DNA from: Blastomyces gilchristii SLH14081 | Taxonomy: Eukaryota > Ascomycota > Eurotiomycetes > Onygenales > Ajellomycetaceae | DNA: 64,000 nucleotides | NCBI RefSeq assembly: GCF_000003855.2 | Contig: NW_003101680.1 | Coordinates: 878,976-942,975, forward strand | Direction of reading: 5' to 3' | Part shown: positions 12,554 through 25,431 of the stretch, in pieces | Numbering within the stretch: the first letter of the stretch is position 1 | Layout: every line of letters starts with the position of its first letter | Translations under genes and position numbers: made by a program | Notes under the pieces: model-generated | What the model saw: the letters and a program-made list of their open reading frames with translations, nothing else | The model's database searches: none | What the model was told of the DNA's origin: nothing

Positions 12554-14257
12554 TTAATACACTTCCTCACGGCGCGACCGACTCTTCCTGCTGTCATCTC
12601 TATCTCTATCATAGCGGTCCCTTTTGTCACTTGTCGAGGGCCTATCCCTGTCCCGACGCGAGTCTCTGGCTGCAGAGCGATCAGGTCCAGATGCTGAAGA
12701 TGAAGGCCGGGATCTGTAGTCACCGCCATAATCATAATCGTCATCGTATGATTTCCTGCTACCTCTGTATTTCCGATCCCGATCGCTATGGTCACTTCTG
12801 CGGTCCCCGTGGTACCGATCATCCAGCCCACTGTCAATTGCATCCGCTTCACGATCTTTATATCGTTTCCTCCTATCTCTGGCTCCGTCTTTATCTCCGG
12901 ATGTTCCACTCCCGTTTCGACGTTTATACCCATCGTCGCTTTCGCTACTGAAATCATCATCCCTTTCAGAACGACGATCTCGATCCGGACCTCTATCTCT
13001 CCCATGCAACTGCAAATTCCTGTCCCTCCTTTCACGCCAGCTATCCTCCGCGCCCTTCTTGGTCCCTTCAGATCTGCTGTGCTTAACCAGTCGATTAAAC
13101 TCCTCCTGCGTTATCATCTCCCCCGTCTTCTTGTTCCTCATGAGGACAGGGGTATAAAGACCTTCACCAGGCTTCTTAGCCTTCATCATGGCTGATTTCC
13201 CCCAAGCGCCCAACTCAACTTCAGAACCACTGCCGCTCTTATCATTCCCCGGAAGTTCTTTGGCTCCGATGCCTAGGTACCCAGGTCTCCTCTCTGTTAT
13301 GCGAGGCTTCGTAGCCCTCGCATTCGTATTTCCATATTTGCCCCTGCCAATAGGCTCTCCGTCTTTCCATCCCATACCTCGTAGCAAAGCGGCCCCAAAC
13401 TCCTCGACAGGAATGGCACTATAGGCCGCCAAACTAGCCGGTTCGGGCCGCGACGCAACATCAGCACGGAATGATTTCGTCTCATCGAACCGCTCCTCTT
13501 CCCCACCATAGCCTTCATATTCATCCCCATCCCGCACTTTCCTCTTCCCCGAGATAACAAGGTCTGATCGCCTCGTTGGCTCTCCGCCGTCCCCTTTGCT
13601 CTCACGTATAAGAGCCTGCATCGCAATCTCATCCTGCGTTAAGGGCTTTTGCGGTACCTCCTCCTCCCCGTCCGGCTGTTTGTCCTCCATTTCCATTTCC
13701 TTTTCTACAGTACCAGCGTCCGCCATCCTCACATCGCCATCTCCCCCCGCTCCCTCCGATTTCTCTGCAAGGCTCAGCCCAAATTTCATACTCGGGCCCT
13801 CAACCTCTCTCGTCGCATCAGCAGAAGCAATACCGCTCGCCTCCGCCTCTCTCTGCGCCCTAACCTCCGCTGGCAACAAATTCAACCCTTTCCTCTTCCG
13901 CTGCCACGGCCTCTCCTGCCAATTATTCTTGCTCTCAACTTTAATAACAAGGGGTTTCTTCTCCTGCTCTGCGCGTCTATGGGCACTTATGGCGCCACCA
14001 GCTTCACGGTCGAAGCCCGTCACTTCTTCCACGACGGGTCCTTCGATACTACTGTCATCGTTATCGGAGTCATGGGCTTGGAATGTGCGGGGGCGGCGGG
14101 GGAGGGATTCAGCTGTGGGTTTGGAGGAGGGGCCATTTGTGGATTTGGTAGGACATGTCGAAGATGGTGGGGATAGCTTCTTATTTTGCGAAGTGGAGGA
14201 GAGCGATATGGAGAAGGGTTTGGGTTTCGGGTTGGGGTTGGAGTCCCCAGAAGACAT
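12554..14257 (-). CDS. SPP2: Pre-mRNA splicing factor Spp2 (G-patch, GPKOW/MOS2 relative)
   Basis: Spp2 uses its G-patch to activate the helicase Prp2 before the first splicing step. A single uninterrupted frame encodes 567 residues. I chose the start at 14257 (MSSGDSNPNPKPKP) because it sits in a good fungal context (GCAGCCATGTC). The frame stays open for 72 codons further upstream, but that extension looks like untranslated leader. Residues 1-260 are charged and disordered. The G-patch region is EFGAALLRGMGWKDGEPIGR followed by GNTNARATKPRITERRPGYL and GIGAKELPG, roughly residues 300-350. The remaining 200 residues are a dense Arg/Asp/Ser region of the kind found in splicing factors. The open frames on the opposite strand here are compositional shadows. 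Confidence 0.9.
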   Translation of the reverse strand: MSSGDSNPNPKPKPFSISLSSTSQNKKLSPPSSTCPTKSTNGPSSKPTAESLPRRPRTFQAHDSDNDDSSIEGPVVEEVTGFDREAGGAISAHRRAEQEKKPLVIKVESKNNWQERPWQRKRKGLNLLPAEVRAQREAEASGIASADATREVEGPSMKFGLSLAEKSEGAGGDGDVRMADAGTVEKEMEMEDKQPDGEEEVPQKPLTQDEIAMQALIRESKGDGGEPTRRSDLVISGKRKVRDGDEYEGYGGEEERFDETKSFRADVASRPEPASLAAYSAIPVEEFGAALLRGMGWKDGEPIGRGKYGNTNARATKPRITERRPGYLGIGAKELPGNDKSGSGSEVELGAWGKSAMMKAKKPGEGLYTPVLMRNKKTGEMITQEEFNRLVKHSRSEGTKKGAEDSWRERRDRNLQLHGRDRGPDRDRRSERDDDFSSESDDGYKRRNGSGTSGDKDGARDRRKRYKDREADAIDSGLDDRYHGDRRSDHSDRDRKYRGSRKSYDDDYDYGGDYRSRPSSSASGPDRSAARDSRRDRDRPSTSDKRDRYDRDRDDSRKSRSRREEVY

Positions 14258-15606
14258 GGCTGCGATAGGAGTGGAATATGGCAGCCTCGTCTGGAAAAGA
14301 GATGAGGGGAAAAAAAAAAGAAAACCAAGGAAATACTGAGTTAGGCTGTTTGGTATGTCATAGGAGTTTCGTGGGAGTTTGAATTGGCGCTGTGATGGGT
14401 GCGCAGTAGTTTTGTTAATGCCGCTGGAGTGGAGCAATGGTGGCGTCAAATAGACGCGGCAAGCGTGAGACAAGCTAGGCTTTTTTCAGACAAAATATCG
14501 ATTATTTCCAGGCCTCCAGTAATTAAAAAATTGCAAAATCGCTAGCTATACACTTCCCATTGCGTGAACCCCCTTTCTCCGCATTTAGATTATTCTATTT
14601 CAGCCTCCGGCTCTTAACATACTACACCATGAGCAATGCTTTTTGGGATGCGGGGAAACTTGCAAAAAATTATGTAGCAGAAACATCAAAACCAAGCAAA
14701 AATGCACCACGTAGCAAAAGACGAGGTTTTTATTTCAGGTCCACGTCACATCAATCCTGTCAATCATCGCATTACTACTCTCGCTTCCCCTACCTCTCTC
14801 ATGCCTCAATCATTTCATTTACCCCGCCAACCTCCACCCCTCTCCCCTCCATCAACCACCCATCCATACCCCTAAGCGATGCAATGAATCCAAACCATTA
14901 GAAAAGAGAACATGTTATGGGCGGAACACAACCTGCCTCACCTCACATGCCTTCACAATGAAGGGGAAAAAAGGAACCATAGAAAGGGCCTTCTATCAAT
15001 ACAAATACAAGACTGTCATAAGAGCCACGCACAAAATAACAAACAATAAAAAATGAGAAGAGAAGAGAAGAGAAGAGCAGGAGTAGGAGTAGAAGTAGGA
15101 TGAAAAGATGACTTAAAACTAAGACAAATAGTATAGTAAAACAAAATGAAAATCAAAACGCGTAGACAAAGCCCACCACCCAATAATAAGATATCATACC
15201 TAACCTAGCCCTTTGAGAAAAACTAAAAAGAAGAAAAAGAAACAATTCCGGCTCGCCTGCTTCCCTTTCAACGGCGCATAATTATAAAAAGTAAATCGAG
15301 ATAAAAGGGAAAAGAGTTGAAAAGAAGAATATCAACGAGGCAAGGGTGGTTGTGGAGGGATTTTTTTAGTTGGCGGGGATAGCAGGGGGCGTAGCGCGGG
15401 GAAACAAAGGTACCCTCGTTAATTATATGTACAAGAATGTGGGAGAAAGATCTATGTGACTGGGGGTGAGGGTTAGAGTGGAGAAAACGAGATATATGAG
15501 GTAGGTAGGTAGATATGAAGGTATGTATGAAAACCCCGGCCATCACGACCCAACGATTCTGGGAAGGGAGATAATGCTTCTTTTCTAAAGAACATCAATA
15601 ATTCAT
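14258..15606. other. Gene-free region between SPP2 and EAF1
   Basis: These 1.35 kb hold the SPP2 promoter and leader and, on the other side, the EAF1 3' untranslated region, both on the minus strand. A short purine repeat (GAGAA)n lies near 15056-15076. A small plus-strand frame starting at 14630 has no homology I can recognise and is not called. Confidence 0.4.
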
Positions 15607-18600
15607 TCAGCTCGATGCCATCTGCGCCTGAGGCGGGCGAGGGCTCTTCCCCGGACCAGGACCGACACCAGAACCTTGTCCAGAACCCGAAACCCCGCCG
15701 GGACTAGGTCCCGGACCCGGAACCGGGCCAGGCCCATGCCCACCCTGGCCACCTGTACTCCGATGAGCCTGTGCGGTCGCACTTCGACCCTGCTGCACAG
15801 CCATGGCCGCATTCATCGCCGGCGATCCATTTACACCCATCCGGTTCGGCTGCTGCACAGTTTGCGTTACGCGCATCAAGGGCGAGTATCCCTGTGTCTG
15901 CTGGAGTGTCTGCATCGAAGCTGGCACGCCGCCGTTCGGCACGTTCGCGTGCGAGAGTTGGTGCATGTTGCCATCATGGTGCATTTGGTAGCTAGTTTGC
16001 ATGGAGCCCATGGTGTTGCCGGCGGCTGCGTTCATGGCTGCTTGGGACATGCGCTGTTGTTGGATGTGTTGGAGACGTTCGGTGGCTAGTTTGGTGATTT
16101 GCTCCTGTGACATGTTTGGGTTGGTTCTCCGGATGGTATTTTGGATGCTGACAAGAGTCGGGAGCCCGGCAGCTGCGTTTGCGAGAACGTTGGCATGGTT
16201 GAGTCGGGGAGAGGCGGTAGAGACACCCTGGGCAAGAGAGGAGGCGTGGAAAGAAGGGCTGTTGACGCCGCTCACGGCTTGGAATGTTAGCATTGCGGGA
16301 TTATTGGGATTCACGTTCATATTTCCCATGCTCATGTTCGGGGACGAATGTGGCCCTTGAGGAATGAATGACTGTTGTTGGTTTTGAAGCTGCTGCTGAC
16401 GTGACTGTACCATACGTTGCTGCTCCTCTTGCACGCGACTGGCTTCACGGATGATACGTGCATTGTCCGAAGACGCTTGGGTTTGTATACCTGGGCGTCC
16501 ATTCATCGCCTGCGGGATACCAGGTTGGGGAATCATCTTTAGTCCCATTCCAGGATTTGGCATTCCATTGACCTGAGCACCAGTTGGCAGCTGCATGCCG
16601 GGATGGGGTCGGGATTGAGCCAGAGCCGCACTGACTGGTAGACCGTTAGGAAGACCAGACGGGGCTGGTATGCCCTGCATAACACCATTCGGAGGCGCAC
16701 TAGCAGTATTACGTGGAGGTATACCATTAAGCAAAGCTTGCTGGTTCGGCATTTGCCGGTGTTGCTGCTGTTGTTGGAGCTGTTGCTGTTGTTGCTGATG
16801 TTGTGCCTGCTGTTGTTGTGCAACACGGTGCGCCATTGCCATCTAAGACACAAGTCGGTTAGGAAAAGGAGGAAATGGACTAACGACTGTGTGATAGGAC
16901 TTACTCGCTGTGCTATCATTGCCTGCTTGTATTGCTCCTGGTTCTCTTGGATCTTCAGCTCCCGCTCATGCTTTAAGCGACTGAACTCTGCCGGCGTCGA
17001 TATTGGAGGTCGTGGTTGATTGACTTCGTTAAGCTTTCGCGATGCTGCCAAATGGGTAGCTATTGAGGAAGAAGAGGGCAGCTAGAGTTAGCACAAGCAC
17101 ACAAAGTTTCGAATTATCTGTCTCGCCATAATGCGAGCATGGTTTTTGGAATAAAAGGAAGTGCATACCATGCTGCTGCTTCTGAAGCAATGTTTCCCGT
17201 TTCTTGGATAATTTCCTCATGCAATCAAGGAGTGTCAAGTGTCTTACGGATCGTTTCCGTTCTACTCTCATTGGGGTTGTAGGCCGTCTCCGAAGAATTG
17301 CTGTTGGTGTTGGCGGTGGATTGCTACCCTGTCGCTGGGGGTTCGCCTGCGCCTGAGCCTGAACTTGCGCTTGTGCCTGCTGTTGCTGCTGCTGCTGAGC
17401 TGCAAGGACAGCCCGCTGCGCCGACTCCACTCTAGAAGTGTACGCTCTAAAGTAGGGGGTCTTCAGCATCTCTGTGGGAAGCCCTTCTAACTGAACCCAC
17501 TTTTCAAAACACTCCCACGGGGTCCGCCTATCCGCGCCCGACGTATATAGCGAGGGGGGAGTCAGGCAGGCCGATATGAGGGACCAATTAAACGAGTACT
17601 CTTTGACGATCCTCTTAAGCTCGTCCTCTTCGGCGCATGTCCACTGTGAAGGTTGTCGCGACTCATAAAAACCTAGGGAGGGCATCAGGAACTCGGTAGG
17701 AGGTCGGAAAACCTGCCCAGGATGGATACGATCACGTATATGCTTATTTTGCGGCTGGAAGAGGGCAACATTAGTTTGCTCAGGGGGTATTTCAATGGCA
17801 TCAACGTCAACATCATCATCATTATCAGAGTAATCATATCGGCTTCGTTTGCGAGGTGGCTGCTTGCTGGTGAATTCAAGTTTGCCCGTGGCATATTTGG
17901 AAACGGCTAACAACTCTTTTCGCCAGGACGAGTCCGGTGGGCGTTTAAACTGCGGTAAATTGGTTTCCGAGGAAATGTTGATAGGAATATAAAGCGGGAG
18001 CTCTTCTAGGATCTTTTCGAAAGCAGGGGTCCTTTCCATCCCAAATGTAAATTCATCGGAACCGAGAGAAAATATTGCCGCCGGAACAACACCATCAGAC
18101 AGATCTGGATGGACTTCATCGTTGAAACCTTCGCTGACAGAATCATCTTCCATAGACGAAATTAGGTCAGGTGTCGGTTGCGAATGGGGTAGAGAGTCAT
18201 CGACTCGGTCGTCACTATATGATGGGGTAGTCTTGTGGTTGCCACTTTCCTCTATCTTACTAGTCGCTGGTGGCACTCGAGCTGGTATACGCAGCTCCGC
18301 TCTCCGTCCATCACTACTACTAACGTATTCGGCGCACCAATCTGCACATCTCTTCGCAGCCGCGATTTTCCATTTCCGTTCTTCTCTAAAATCTGTACGC
18401 ATCCATTTCATATGATCCAGTAGAACATCCCAGTGAGTTCCTGAGCGCTCGGGTTCTGCAGATCGTTGTAGTTGACGAAGGGGCCATCGATTGGCATGTT
18501 GTAGTTGGTATATTCGTTTTAGTGACCGACAGTCCATCTGCTCTTGGTACTCAACGAAGTGGTTTGCGGTTGTAAGGGTTTTGTGGGCGGTAGAGAGGAG

Positions 18601-20586
18601 AGAGCTAAGGTGCATACTGCGAGGAGGATAGTGGGCTTTTGCCTGGAAAAGCGTGAAGAGATAATCCTTTTCTTCATTCAGAGACCTGGTATGTCCTGAA
18701 GGAGTCCGAACCAAGTCTGCCGACTCGTTCTTCTCAGCTGCAGACTGTTGCTTGGGGAAAACTACGGTCGAGAGCTTGCTTCGCTCTTTTTGGTTTTCTC
18801 TTTTGTTCTTTGGGCGAGAACGAACCTGAGAGTTTTCAGACGTGGCGGTTGGTGATTCTGATACAGCCTTATCAAAAGTCTTATCCATAGCGGATTTTGG
18901 AGTTTCCCCTAGAATTTCAGAGACAGACCTATGGCGAATGGCCCCTGATGAAACTCTGGTAGTCATACGCTCCGGCTGGAAGTGAGGCTGCGTAGGCGCG
19001 CTTGAGGTCGAGGTCTTTCGGGTTGCACTGGGGAGCGGTGAGCCACCTGCGCCTTCTGGCAGCTCAAGAGTTACTGGTGCTGATTGGGGTTCATGGGATT
19101 TTGATACGGGCTCTGGTTTAACTCCCTCTGTATCGAGCCGAAGAGCACCGTTAACTAACGGTCGATTTTCGGGAGCAACAGAAGTTTTGGATGACTTGGA
19201 AAGATCGGGTTCATTATGACTGTCCGGTGGTTTCTTTGGAGAGGAAAAGGAATTCTCTGGGGTAAGTTGGAAGGATGAAAACGCAGAGCCCGTGTACGGA
19301 GCGTTTTTGGTTGGCTTTGAGGCAGCTTGTTGTATGCTTGATTGCTCAGCTTCAAATTTCAGCTGTTCATCCGGCGTTGCTGGCGCTCTACGAATAGTTG
19401 ATATATCCGCGGTAACCATGGGAACTGGAATACTTCTTCCGCTGTTGGGAGGTGTCGTAGATTCATTTTGTGGCTCTCGCTGCGGCTGCTCCTTCGCTGG
19501 ACTGGTGGCTGGCGTTCTATCAGATACAGAGGTAGTACTTGATAATTGACCACGAGAAGAAGCTGGAGATAGAGGCTGGTCAGTACTTTTGGGAGATGCA
19601 TCGGTAGCCAGACAAGGCAAGTCATTGCCAGAGCGCTTCCCATGCTGACGTTCAGGGGCATCCGAAGTGGGCAGCGACGCACCCGTAGCATTATCCTGGA
19701 TCTCAGCCACGGTTTTCCTAGAGCCTATAGGCAAGTCGCTTTCTGGAGCGGGTACCTCGGTAGTACCAGTATTGTCCTGGCCATCGGGGGCTTCATCCAT
19801 ATCAACATCAGTAACAGGAGTCACAGTAGCGGCGATGGTCTGTTGAGTTGATGCAGGTGACGAAACCTCCTTCTCACGTATGGCATCGTGAGACGCACTG
19901 GGTGTTATTTGCGGTATGTCCAATTCTCCAGAGCTGGCCTGGACTGCCACAGACTCCGTAGTTCCAGTTGGGGTGTGATCCTGAGGTCGAAAGATATCCT
20001 GAGAGCCCGTTTCTGTATAGGTACCTGTGGAAGGCAACTTTGGAGACGAGACAGCGATCCTAACGGGCGAAAAGATGGGTTTACGTCTATGGCTATCCGT
20101 AATGCGATCCGCTGCACTTGCACTTAGAGATCCCTGGTTGAGCTTATCGTCCCTTGGAGAAACCTGGAGAGGTGCGACATCCGGTCGGCGAGGAAGGGTG
20201 CCTTCATTGAACAAACGACCCCTACAACACAAGTGAAATAGTCAGAATATATATACACGACAGTAATAATGGAAATACAAGGAGTGTAGGAGTAGAATGG
20301 AACAAAGGGACATACTTCGTAATGTCGTTGGCGTCGAGGAACTCCTGTTCCCTCTGCTGGTATTGGAGGTGTTGGGGGGAGCCATCGGTCGCACCAGGAA
20401 AGCCCACGGTCGCAAAATAGAGCTCGCTCAGTTTGCGCTTCCGCGACGACACACAACGTCTTAAAAATTACAGTAAGCGATTATTCCAAGTTATTTGAGT
20501 ACAGAGAGAGTTTTGGGTCGGTTGGAATAATTAAATACATACGCGATCTCATCGTGCTTGGACTGTAGCAGCTCGTCACGGAGCAT
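15607..20586 (-). CDS. EAF1: NuA4 histone acetyltransferase scaffold Eaf1 (Vid21)
   Basis: Eaf1 is the platform subunit that assembles the NuA4 histone H4/H2A acetyltransferase. Exons are 20543-20586, 20316-20459, 17169-20221, 16905-17059 and 15607-16842, all joining in frame, for 1,543 residues. The N-terminal exons give MLRDELLQSKHDEIA and the conserved SSRKRKLSELYFATVG block. A long Ser/Thr/Pro-rich disordered region follows. The HSA domain (THWDVLLDHMKWMRTDFREE, about residues 655-700) binds actin-related proteins. A Myb/SANT domain (WTCAEEDELKRIVKEYSFNW, about 920-980) follows. The C-terminus is rich in Gln, Ala, Asn and Pro with several polyglutamine runs. The start is the least certain part. 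The frame is open upstream of 20586, so an earlier start or another leader exon is possible. The two small 5' introns are 83 and 94 bp. Confidence 0.9.
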
Positions 20587-21260
20587 CGAGCCTATCTCGG
20601 GCAGCCAACATCCGATTTACGCGCAGAAAGCGGGAGGTATAGGGTAACGAGGGCATACAAGCAAGAAAAATCGCTCGGAATGGATGAAAGAGATGGCGTT
20701 GTGATGGAAGAGTGAGGGTGTTGGGACGACGCGGGCGGGTGGTGAGTCTGGTCGGTTTGGTGAGGGCTGCTTAGTGGTGAGTGGTGGAGGTTGGGAGCGA
20801 GAAAAACCGAGACGAGGCAGCAATAGCAGTGGTAGCAGTAACAATTGGCGGCAGGTCGTAGTCAGCAGGCGCGGGCAAACGCTGGGACTGGTACTTGGGC
20901 GCTGGTACTAAACTTGCTGGCGGACCAGGTACCTGGCAGTCTACCCGGGCGTTCCAACACCACGAAGCTTAGTTTTAGCGGGTTATTTTTTTATGTATAT
21001 ATATATATATATATATTTTTTTTCCAGACTGACATGAACAGGATATGAGTTAAATAGTTCCACTTTAGCTAACAATAAACTGGGCACAACCACGGGTATA
21101 TAGGTAAAAGTTAGGCTTGCTTTTGCTTTTTCTTTTGCTTTTTGCGTATATGCCTTTATTATGGTGTATTATTTTACTAATTGGTCTCCAGGTTGCCTAA
21201 TAATATCTACCAATATCTCTCTATCACCGAGCTATCTCGACTCGATAATTGTCTTCTCCC
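20587..21260. promoter_or_regulatory. Divergent intergenic region EAF1 / MAK11 with TA repeat
   Basis: This 674-bp region lies between two divergent starts. It contains a (TA)n microsatellite at 20996-21016 followed by a T run, and T-rich blocks near 21120-21150. It should hold the promoters of both genes. No known binding site was identified. Confidence 0.45.
20996..21016. repeat. (TA)n microsatellite
   Basis: About ten TA units in a row, directly followed by a run of T, in the EAF1/MAK11 divergent promoter. Confidence 0.9.
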
Positions 21261-23017
21261 ATGGCGAAACGAAAGAGAGACGAGGCTGGGCAGAGACAGG
21301 AGGCAGCTAGGAAAACTATGAAGGCAGATTCTGATGCTGATGCTGATGCTGATTCCAGCGTCAACACCAATTCCCAGAAACAGGACCCTGCTTCACATCA
21401 ACGGACACAAACGCCAGGCGCAGTTACCATCCAGATTATCACAGGATCATACGAAAGAGTATTGCACGGGATAACTGCGACTGTCTCCAACCCATCCGCT
21501 GACGATGAATCAGCCCAGACAGTCCAATTCGTCGACAACTTCCTATTCCAAGCCCACGCCTCTGCAATCAAATGTCTAGCCCTGGGACCGCTGCCAGAGC
21601 AAAAACAACAAACTTCCTCACAACCAGACGGGCCGCAGAAGGTCGTGCTGGCCAGCGGTGGTACCGATGAACGCGTCAACCTATACACTTTATCCGCATC
21701 TCCGCCCTCAGCATCGGACAGCGCCAAGTTCCCCACAATTCCAACGTTGGCAGGAAACAAGATCCTCGAAAACCCCAAGAATCGCGAGTTGGGCTCCCTA
21801 CTTCACCACTCCTCCGCCATCACAGCTCTGTATTTCCCCTCCCGCTCAAAGTTGCTATCGGCTGCTGAGGATAATACAATAGCTGTCACGAGAACCAGGG
21901 ACTGGTCTGTGGTTTCGACCATAAAGGCTCCCCGACCAAAGGTACAAGGGAGGCCCAGCGGGGATACTGCCCCTCCCGGGGGTGCTCCTGCAGGTGTAAA
22001 TGATTTCGCCGTGCATCCTAGCATGAAACTCATGCTCACAGTGGGGAGAGGAGAAAAGTGCATGCGTCTGTGGAATTTAGTTACCGGGAAGAAAGCTGGG
22101 GTGTTGAATTTCGATAGGAAGATTCTGGAATCCGTCTTGGAGGGGAAATATAGCAGCGGAGAGGGGCGGCGGATATCATGGGACTCGGAGGGAGAAGAAT
22201 TTACCGTTGCGTTTGAAAGGGGGGCTGTGGTATTTGGAATCGTAAGTCCCACGCACACACAAAACACACATATATACATCCATGTCAGTTGGTATTCATG
22301 GCCTGTTTACTAATTATTGATAAACAGGACTCTGTGCCCACGCGGGTATTACTCCCTTCACCGCGAACCAAGTTTCATCAGATGAAATACATCGATGTAG
22401 GCATGTCCAGTGGAAATAAACGGGAACTACTCGCATTATCAACCGAGGATGGGCGAATTCTATTTTACTCTACCAAAACTAATGCACAACCCCCAAGCAC
22501 GGCAGAGTCTAATAAAGATGCTACCAAACCCTCCCTCCCGGCAGCGCAACTAATAGCACAATTAGGAGGTAAAGACCACGGCCAAGCAAGCCGCATCAAA
22601 GATTTCGAAGCCCTACCTATAAAAGCTCAAGGATGGAATAACGACAAAACGTTCCTGATGGTCACCAGCAGCAGCGACGGTGCTGTAAAATTGTGGATGT
22701 TGAATGAGACTGAGTTCCCAGCAGCTCTTGAAGATGGATCGTCTGGAAAGAAAAAGGCCAAATCGGATTCAAGGAGCCAGAAAAATGGAATCTCGTCTAC
22801 AAGCGACAGTGCCGGTGCCAGTGCCAGTTCCGCCGCGGCTCAAGTCGGGAAGCTTCTAGGCACGTATGAATCTAGCAACCGGATCACATGCATGAAGGCG
22901 TTTGTTATGCTGGCGCCTGTTGCGGGAGAGTTGGATGAAAGTGATATTTCGGAGAGTGACGAGGGGCGAGGAGAAGGGAACGAAGAGGATAGCAGTGGTT
23001 CAGAGAATGAGGATTAA
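21261..23017 (+). CDS. MAK11: 60S ribosome assembly WD40 protein Mak11 (PAK1IP1)
   Basis: Mak11 is a nucleolar WD40 protein needed for large ribosomal subunit assembly. Two exons (21261-22241, 22328-23017) with an 86-bp intron give 556 residues. After a Lys-rich start (MAKRKRDEAGQRQEA) and an (AD)n acidic stretch, the propeller begins with IQIITGSYERVLHGI, a family hallmark. Blades follow in FQAHASAIKCLALGP, VLASGGTDERVNLYTLS, LLHHSSAITALYFPSRSKLL and DFAVHPSMKLMLTVGRGEKC. Immediately before the intron comes EEFTVAFERGAVVFGI, and after it come LLPSPRTKFHQMKYIDV and WNNDKTFLMVTSSSDGAVKL. The C-terminus has a Ser/Lys-rich insert and an acidic tail. An in-frame TTG 12 nt upstream is not needed; the ATG at 21261 is the normal family start. 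Confidence 0.88.
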
Positions 23018-23658
23018 TATGATGCACATGCACATGCCCCCTCGTTATATCGAAGTTGTTTTTACTGTGTATAGTAGGCAAAAGAGAAGCCTTCGATCTT
23101 ATGTCTGAGTGTACTACGAGTACCACATCACAACAATACCAATTTAGTATAGTGTTACTGTTACATATTCATCAAAAATCACCATTTCTTTACCCAGACA
23201 ATACAATATGCATAAGTACAAGAGCCTTGAAAGCTAGAGTCTTCTTCAGCATACGGAATAGCTACCTTTTTAGGGTTGATGAGTCAGAGTGCTGGACACG
23301 TGACCAATCTGATCTCACTGCGGAAAAATTGACAACGGGCGACAACAGATATAAGATCTCAACATCCAGACGCCAGACTCCATACACACCTGAGCCTATC
23401 TTCGCGCTTTTTAGGAGCTTCTCACACTCCGCGTACATTTATTCTGTTTGCCAGTTGCAGCAGAAGGGAAGCAATATACCCTCCCCCACTTCAACCTGAG
23501 AGACATTCCGACGGCACCCCACAGATAAGGTTCTCGCCAAAAAAAATACCTTCAAGCAATATATCCATCCTCCCCGCTCGGCGATCAACCCAGGCCTGCA
23601 AATTCAGACAACCGCAACAACAACTATAAGCTAGGCTATCGAATATTAAACCGCCACC
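23018..23658. other. Intergenic region MAK11 to GCD11
   Basis: This 641-bp region holds the MAK11 3' end and the GCD11 promoter and leader. The bases before the GCD11 start read CCGCCACCATGG, a near-perfect strong initiation context. No additional gene is supported. Confidence 0.45.
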
Positions 23659-25431
23659 ATGGCTACGCATAGTGACTATTCTGACGACGATTCCCAACCA
23701 GGCTCTCCCGTAATTGGCAACGCCAATAACGCGGACGACATCGAGGACCAAGAACCCCTCGATCAAGACCATGACAGCCAGTCCCTCAAATCCGCCATGA
23801 AGCAACGATCTTCTCTGCCTCCGATGGCCGCAGAGAAGAAACCCGAGCTTCCAGAACAGCCAGACCCTCAGACTCTGGACCTGTCCACCCTAACGCCACT
23901 GACACCTGAGATCATCGCACGGCAAGCGACTATCAATATTGGCACCATTGGGCACGTCGCACACGGCAAATCGACGGTGGTGAAGGCTATTTCTGGTGTA
24001 CAGACAGTCAGATTCAAGAATGAGCAGGAGAGAAATATTACCATCAAGCTGGGTTATGCCAACGCCAAGGTCTACAAATGTGACAATGAGGAGTGTCCCC
24101 GCCCGGGCTGCTATAGGAGCTTCAAGAGTGAAAAGGAAGTGGACCCTCCTTGCGAAAGAGAGGGATGTACAGGCACATATCGCCTTCTCAGACACGTTTC
24201 GTAAGTTTTATTTTGACTCACATGGGAGTTCCTTTTTTTTATCTTTACTACTACTCTTATATAAATTCCAAGGCTAACGGATGATTCACCCAAGCTTTGT
24301 TGACTGCCCCGGACACGACATTCTCATGAGCACTATGCTTTCAGGAGCAGCTGTCATGGACGCAGCTCTACTCCTGATTGCCGGCAATGAAACCTGTCCA
24401 CAACCACAAACATCAGAGCATCTGGCCGCAATCGAAATCATGAAACTGAACCACATCATCATCCTCCAAAACAAAGTCGACCTCATGCGCGAAGACGGTG
24501 CCCTACAACACTACCAGTCGATATTAAAATTCATCCGCGGCACTGTCGCGGACGGCTCACCCATCATCCCCATCTCTGCCCAGCTGAAATACAACATCGA
24601 CGCCGTCAATGAGTATCTTGTGTCGCACATCCCGGTGCCCGTCCGCGATTTCCAAGCCGCCCCACATATGATCATCATCCGGTCCTTCGACGTCAACAAG
24701 CCCGGTGCGGAGATCGAGGAGCTCCGCGGCGGTGTCGCCGGTGGCAGTATCCTAACTGGAGTGCTCAAACTAGGCGATGAGATCGAGATCCGGCCCGGCA
24801 TCGTCACCAAAGATGAACAGGGCAAGATCCAGTGCCGACCCATCTTCAGCCGCGTTGTCTCCCTCCTTGCCGAGCAAAATGACCTCAAATTTGCCGTACC
24901 CGGCGGCCTCATCGGTGTCGGAACTCGGGTCGACCCCACCCTCTGCCGTGCCGATCGTCTCCTAGGTTTCGTCCTGGGCCACCGCGGCCGTCTGCCGGCC
25001 ATCTACACCGAGATCGAAGTTAACTATTTCCTCCTCAGACGACTGCTAGGTGTGAAGACCGCGGACGGGAAACAGGCGAAGGTATCCAAGCTGGCGAAGA
25101 ATGAGGTGCTCATGGTTAACATTGGCTCGACGGCTACGGGCGCGAAGGTGATGGGCGTCAAGGCCGATGCGGCCAAGTTGAGCTTGACGAGTCCTGCGTG
25201 CACGGAGGTTGGGGAGAAGATTGCGCTGAGTCGACGGATTGATAAACATTGGCGTTTGATTGGGTGGGCCAATATTGTCGCGTAAGTTTTTGTCTGTTTC
25301 TATCCATTCGTTCTTTCCTTCCCTTGAACTGGTTGTTTATTGTCGCCCCGGTCGCGTTTCATGTTCAGCCTTTAATATATACTAATTATTTTTACTCTAG
25401 TGGTAACACACTTGAGCCAATTGCTGACTGA
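23659..25431 (+). CDS. GCD11: Translation initiation factor eIF2 gamma subunit
   Basis: eIF2-gamma is the GTP-binding core of eIF2, which delivers initiator Met-tRNA to the 40S ribosome. Three exons (23659-24200, 24295-25281, 25401-25431) give 519 residues. The last exon is 31 nt and encodes [10 protein letters not shown]. GTPase motifs are clear: P-loop GHVAHGKST (about residue 98), switch region [27 protein letters not shown] right after intron 1, NKVDL, and SAQ. The Cys-rich zinc knuckle typical of the gamma subunit is seen as [11 protein letters not shown] with CEREGC. Domain II and III landmarks are [41 protein letters not shown] and [15 protein letters not shown] [14 protein letters not shown]. 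The N-terminal 80 residues are acidic and variable, as in fungi. Confidence 0.96.

Noticed and set aside
13596..14339. 247-codon plus-strand open frame
   Set aside because: It lies exactly antisense to the Spp2 coding frame, is Ser/Pro/Leu low complexity and matches no family. It is a shadow of Arg/Glu-rich codons.
14630..14901. Small plus-strand frame beginning MSNAFWDAGKLAKNYV
   Set aside because: The start context is acceptable, but the second half is plain Ser/Thr/Pro sequence, there is no family match, and it lies in the likely SPP2 leader/EAF1 3' region.
24511..25002. 163-codon minus-strand frame
   Set aside because: It is antisense to the conserved eIF2-gamma coding region and is an Arg/Ser/Pro-rich shadow.
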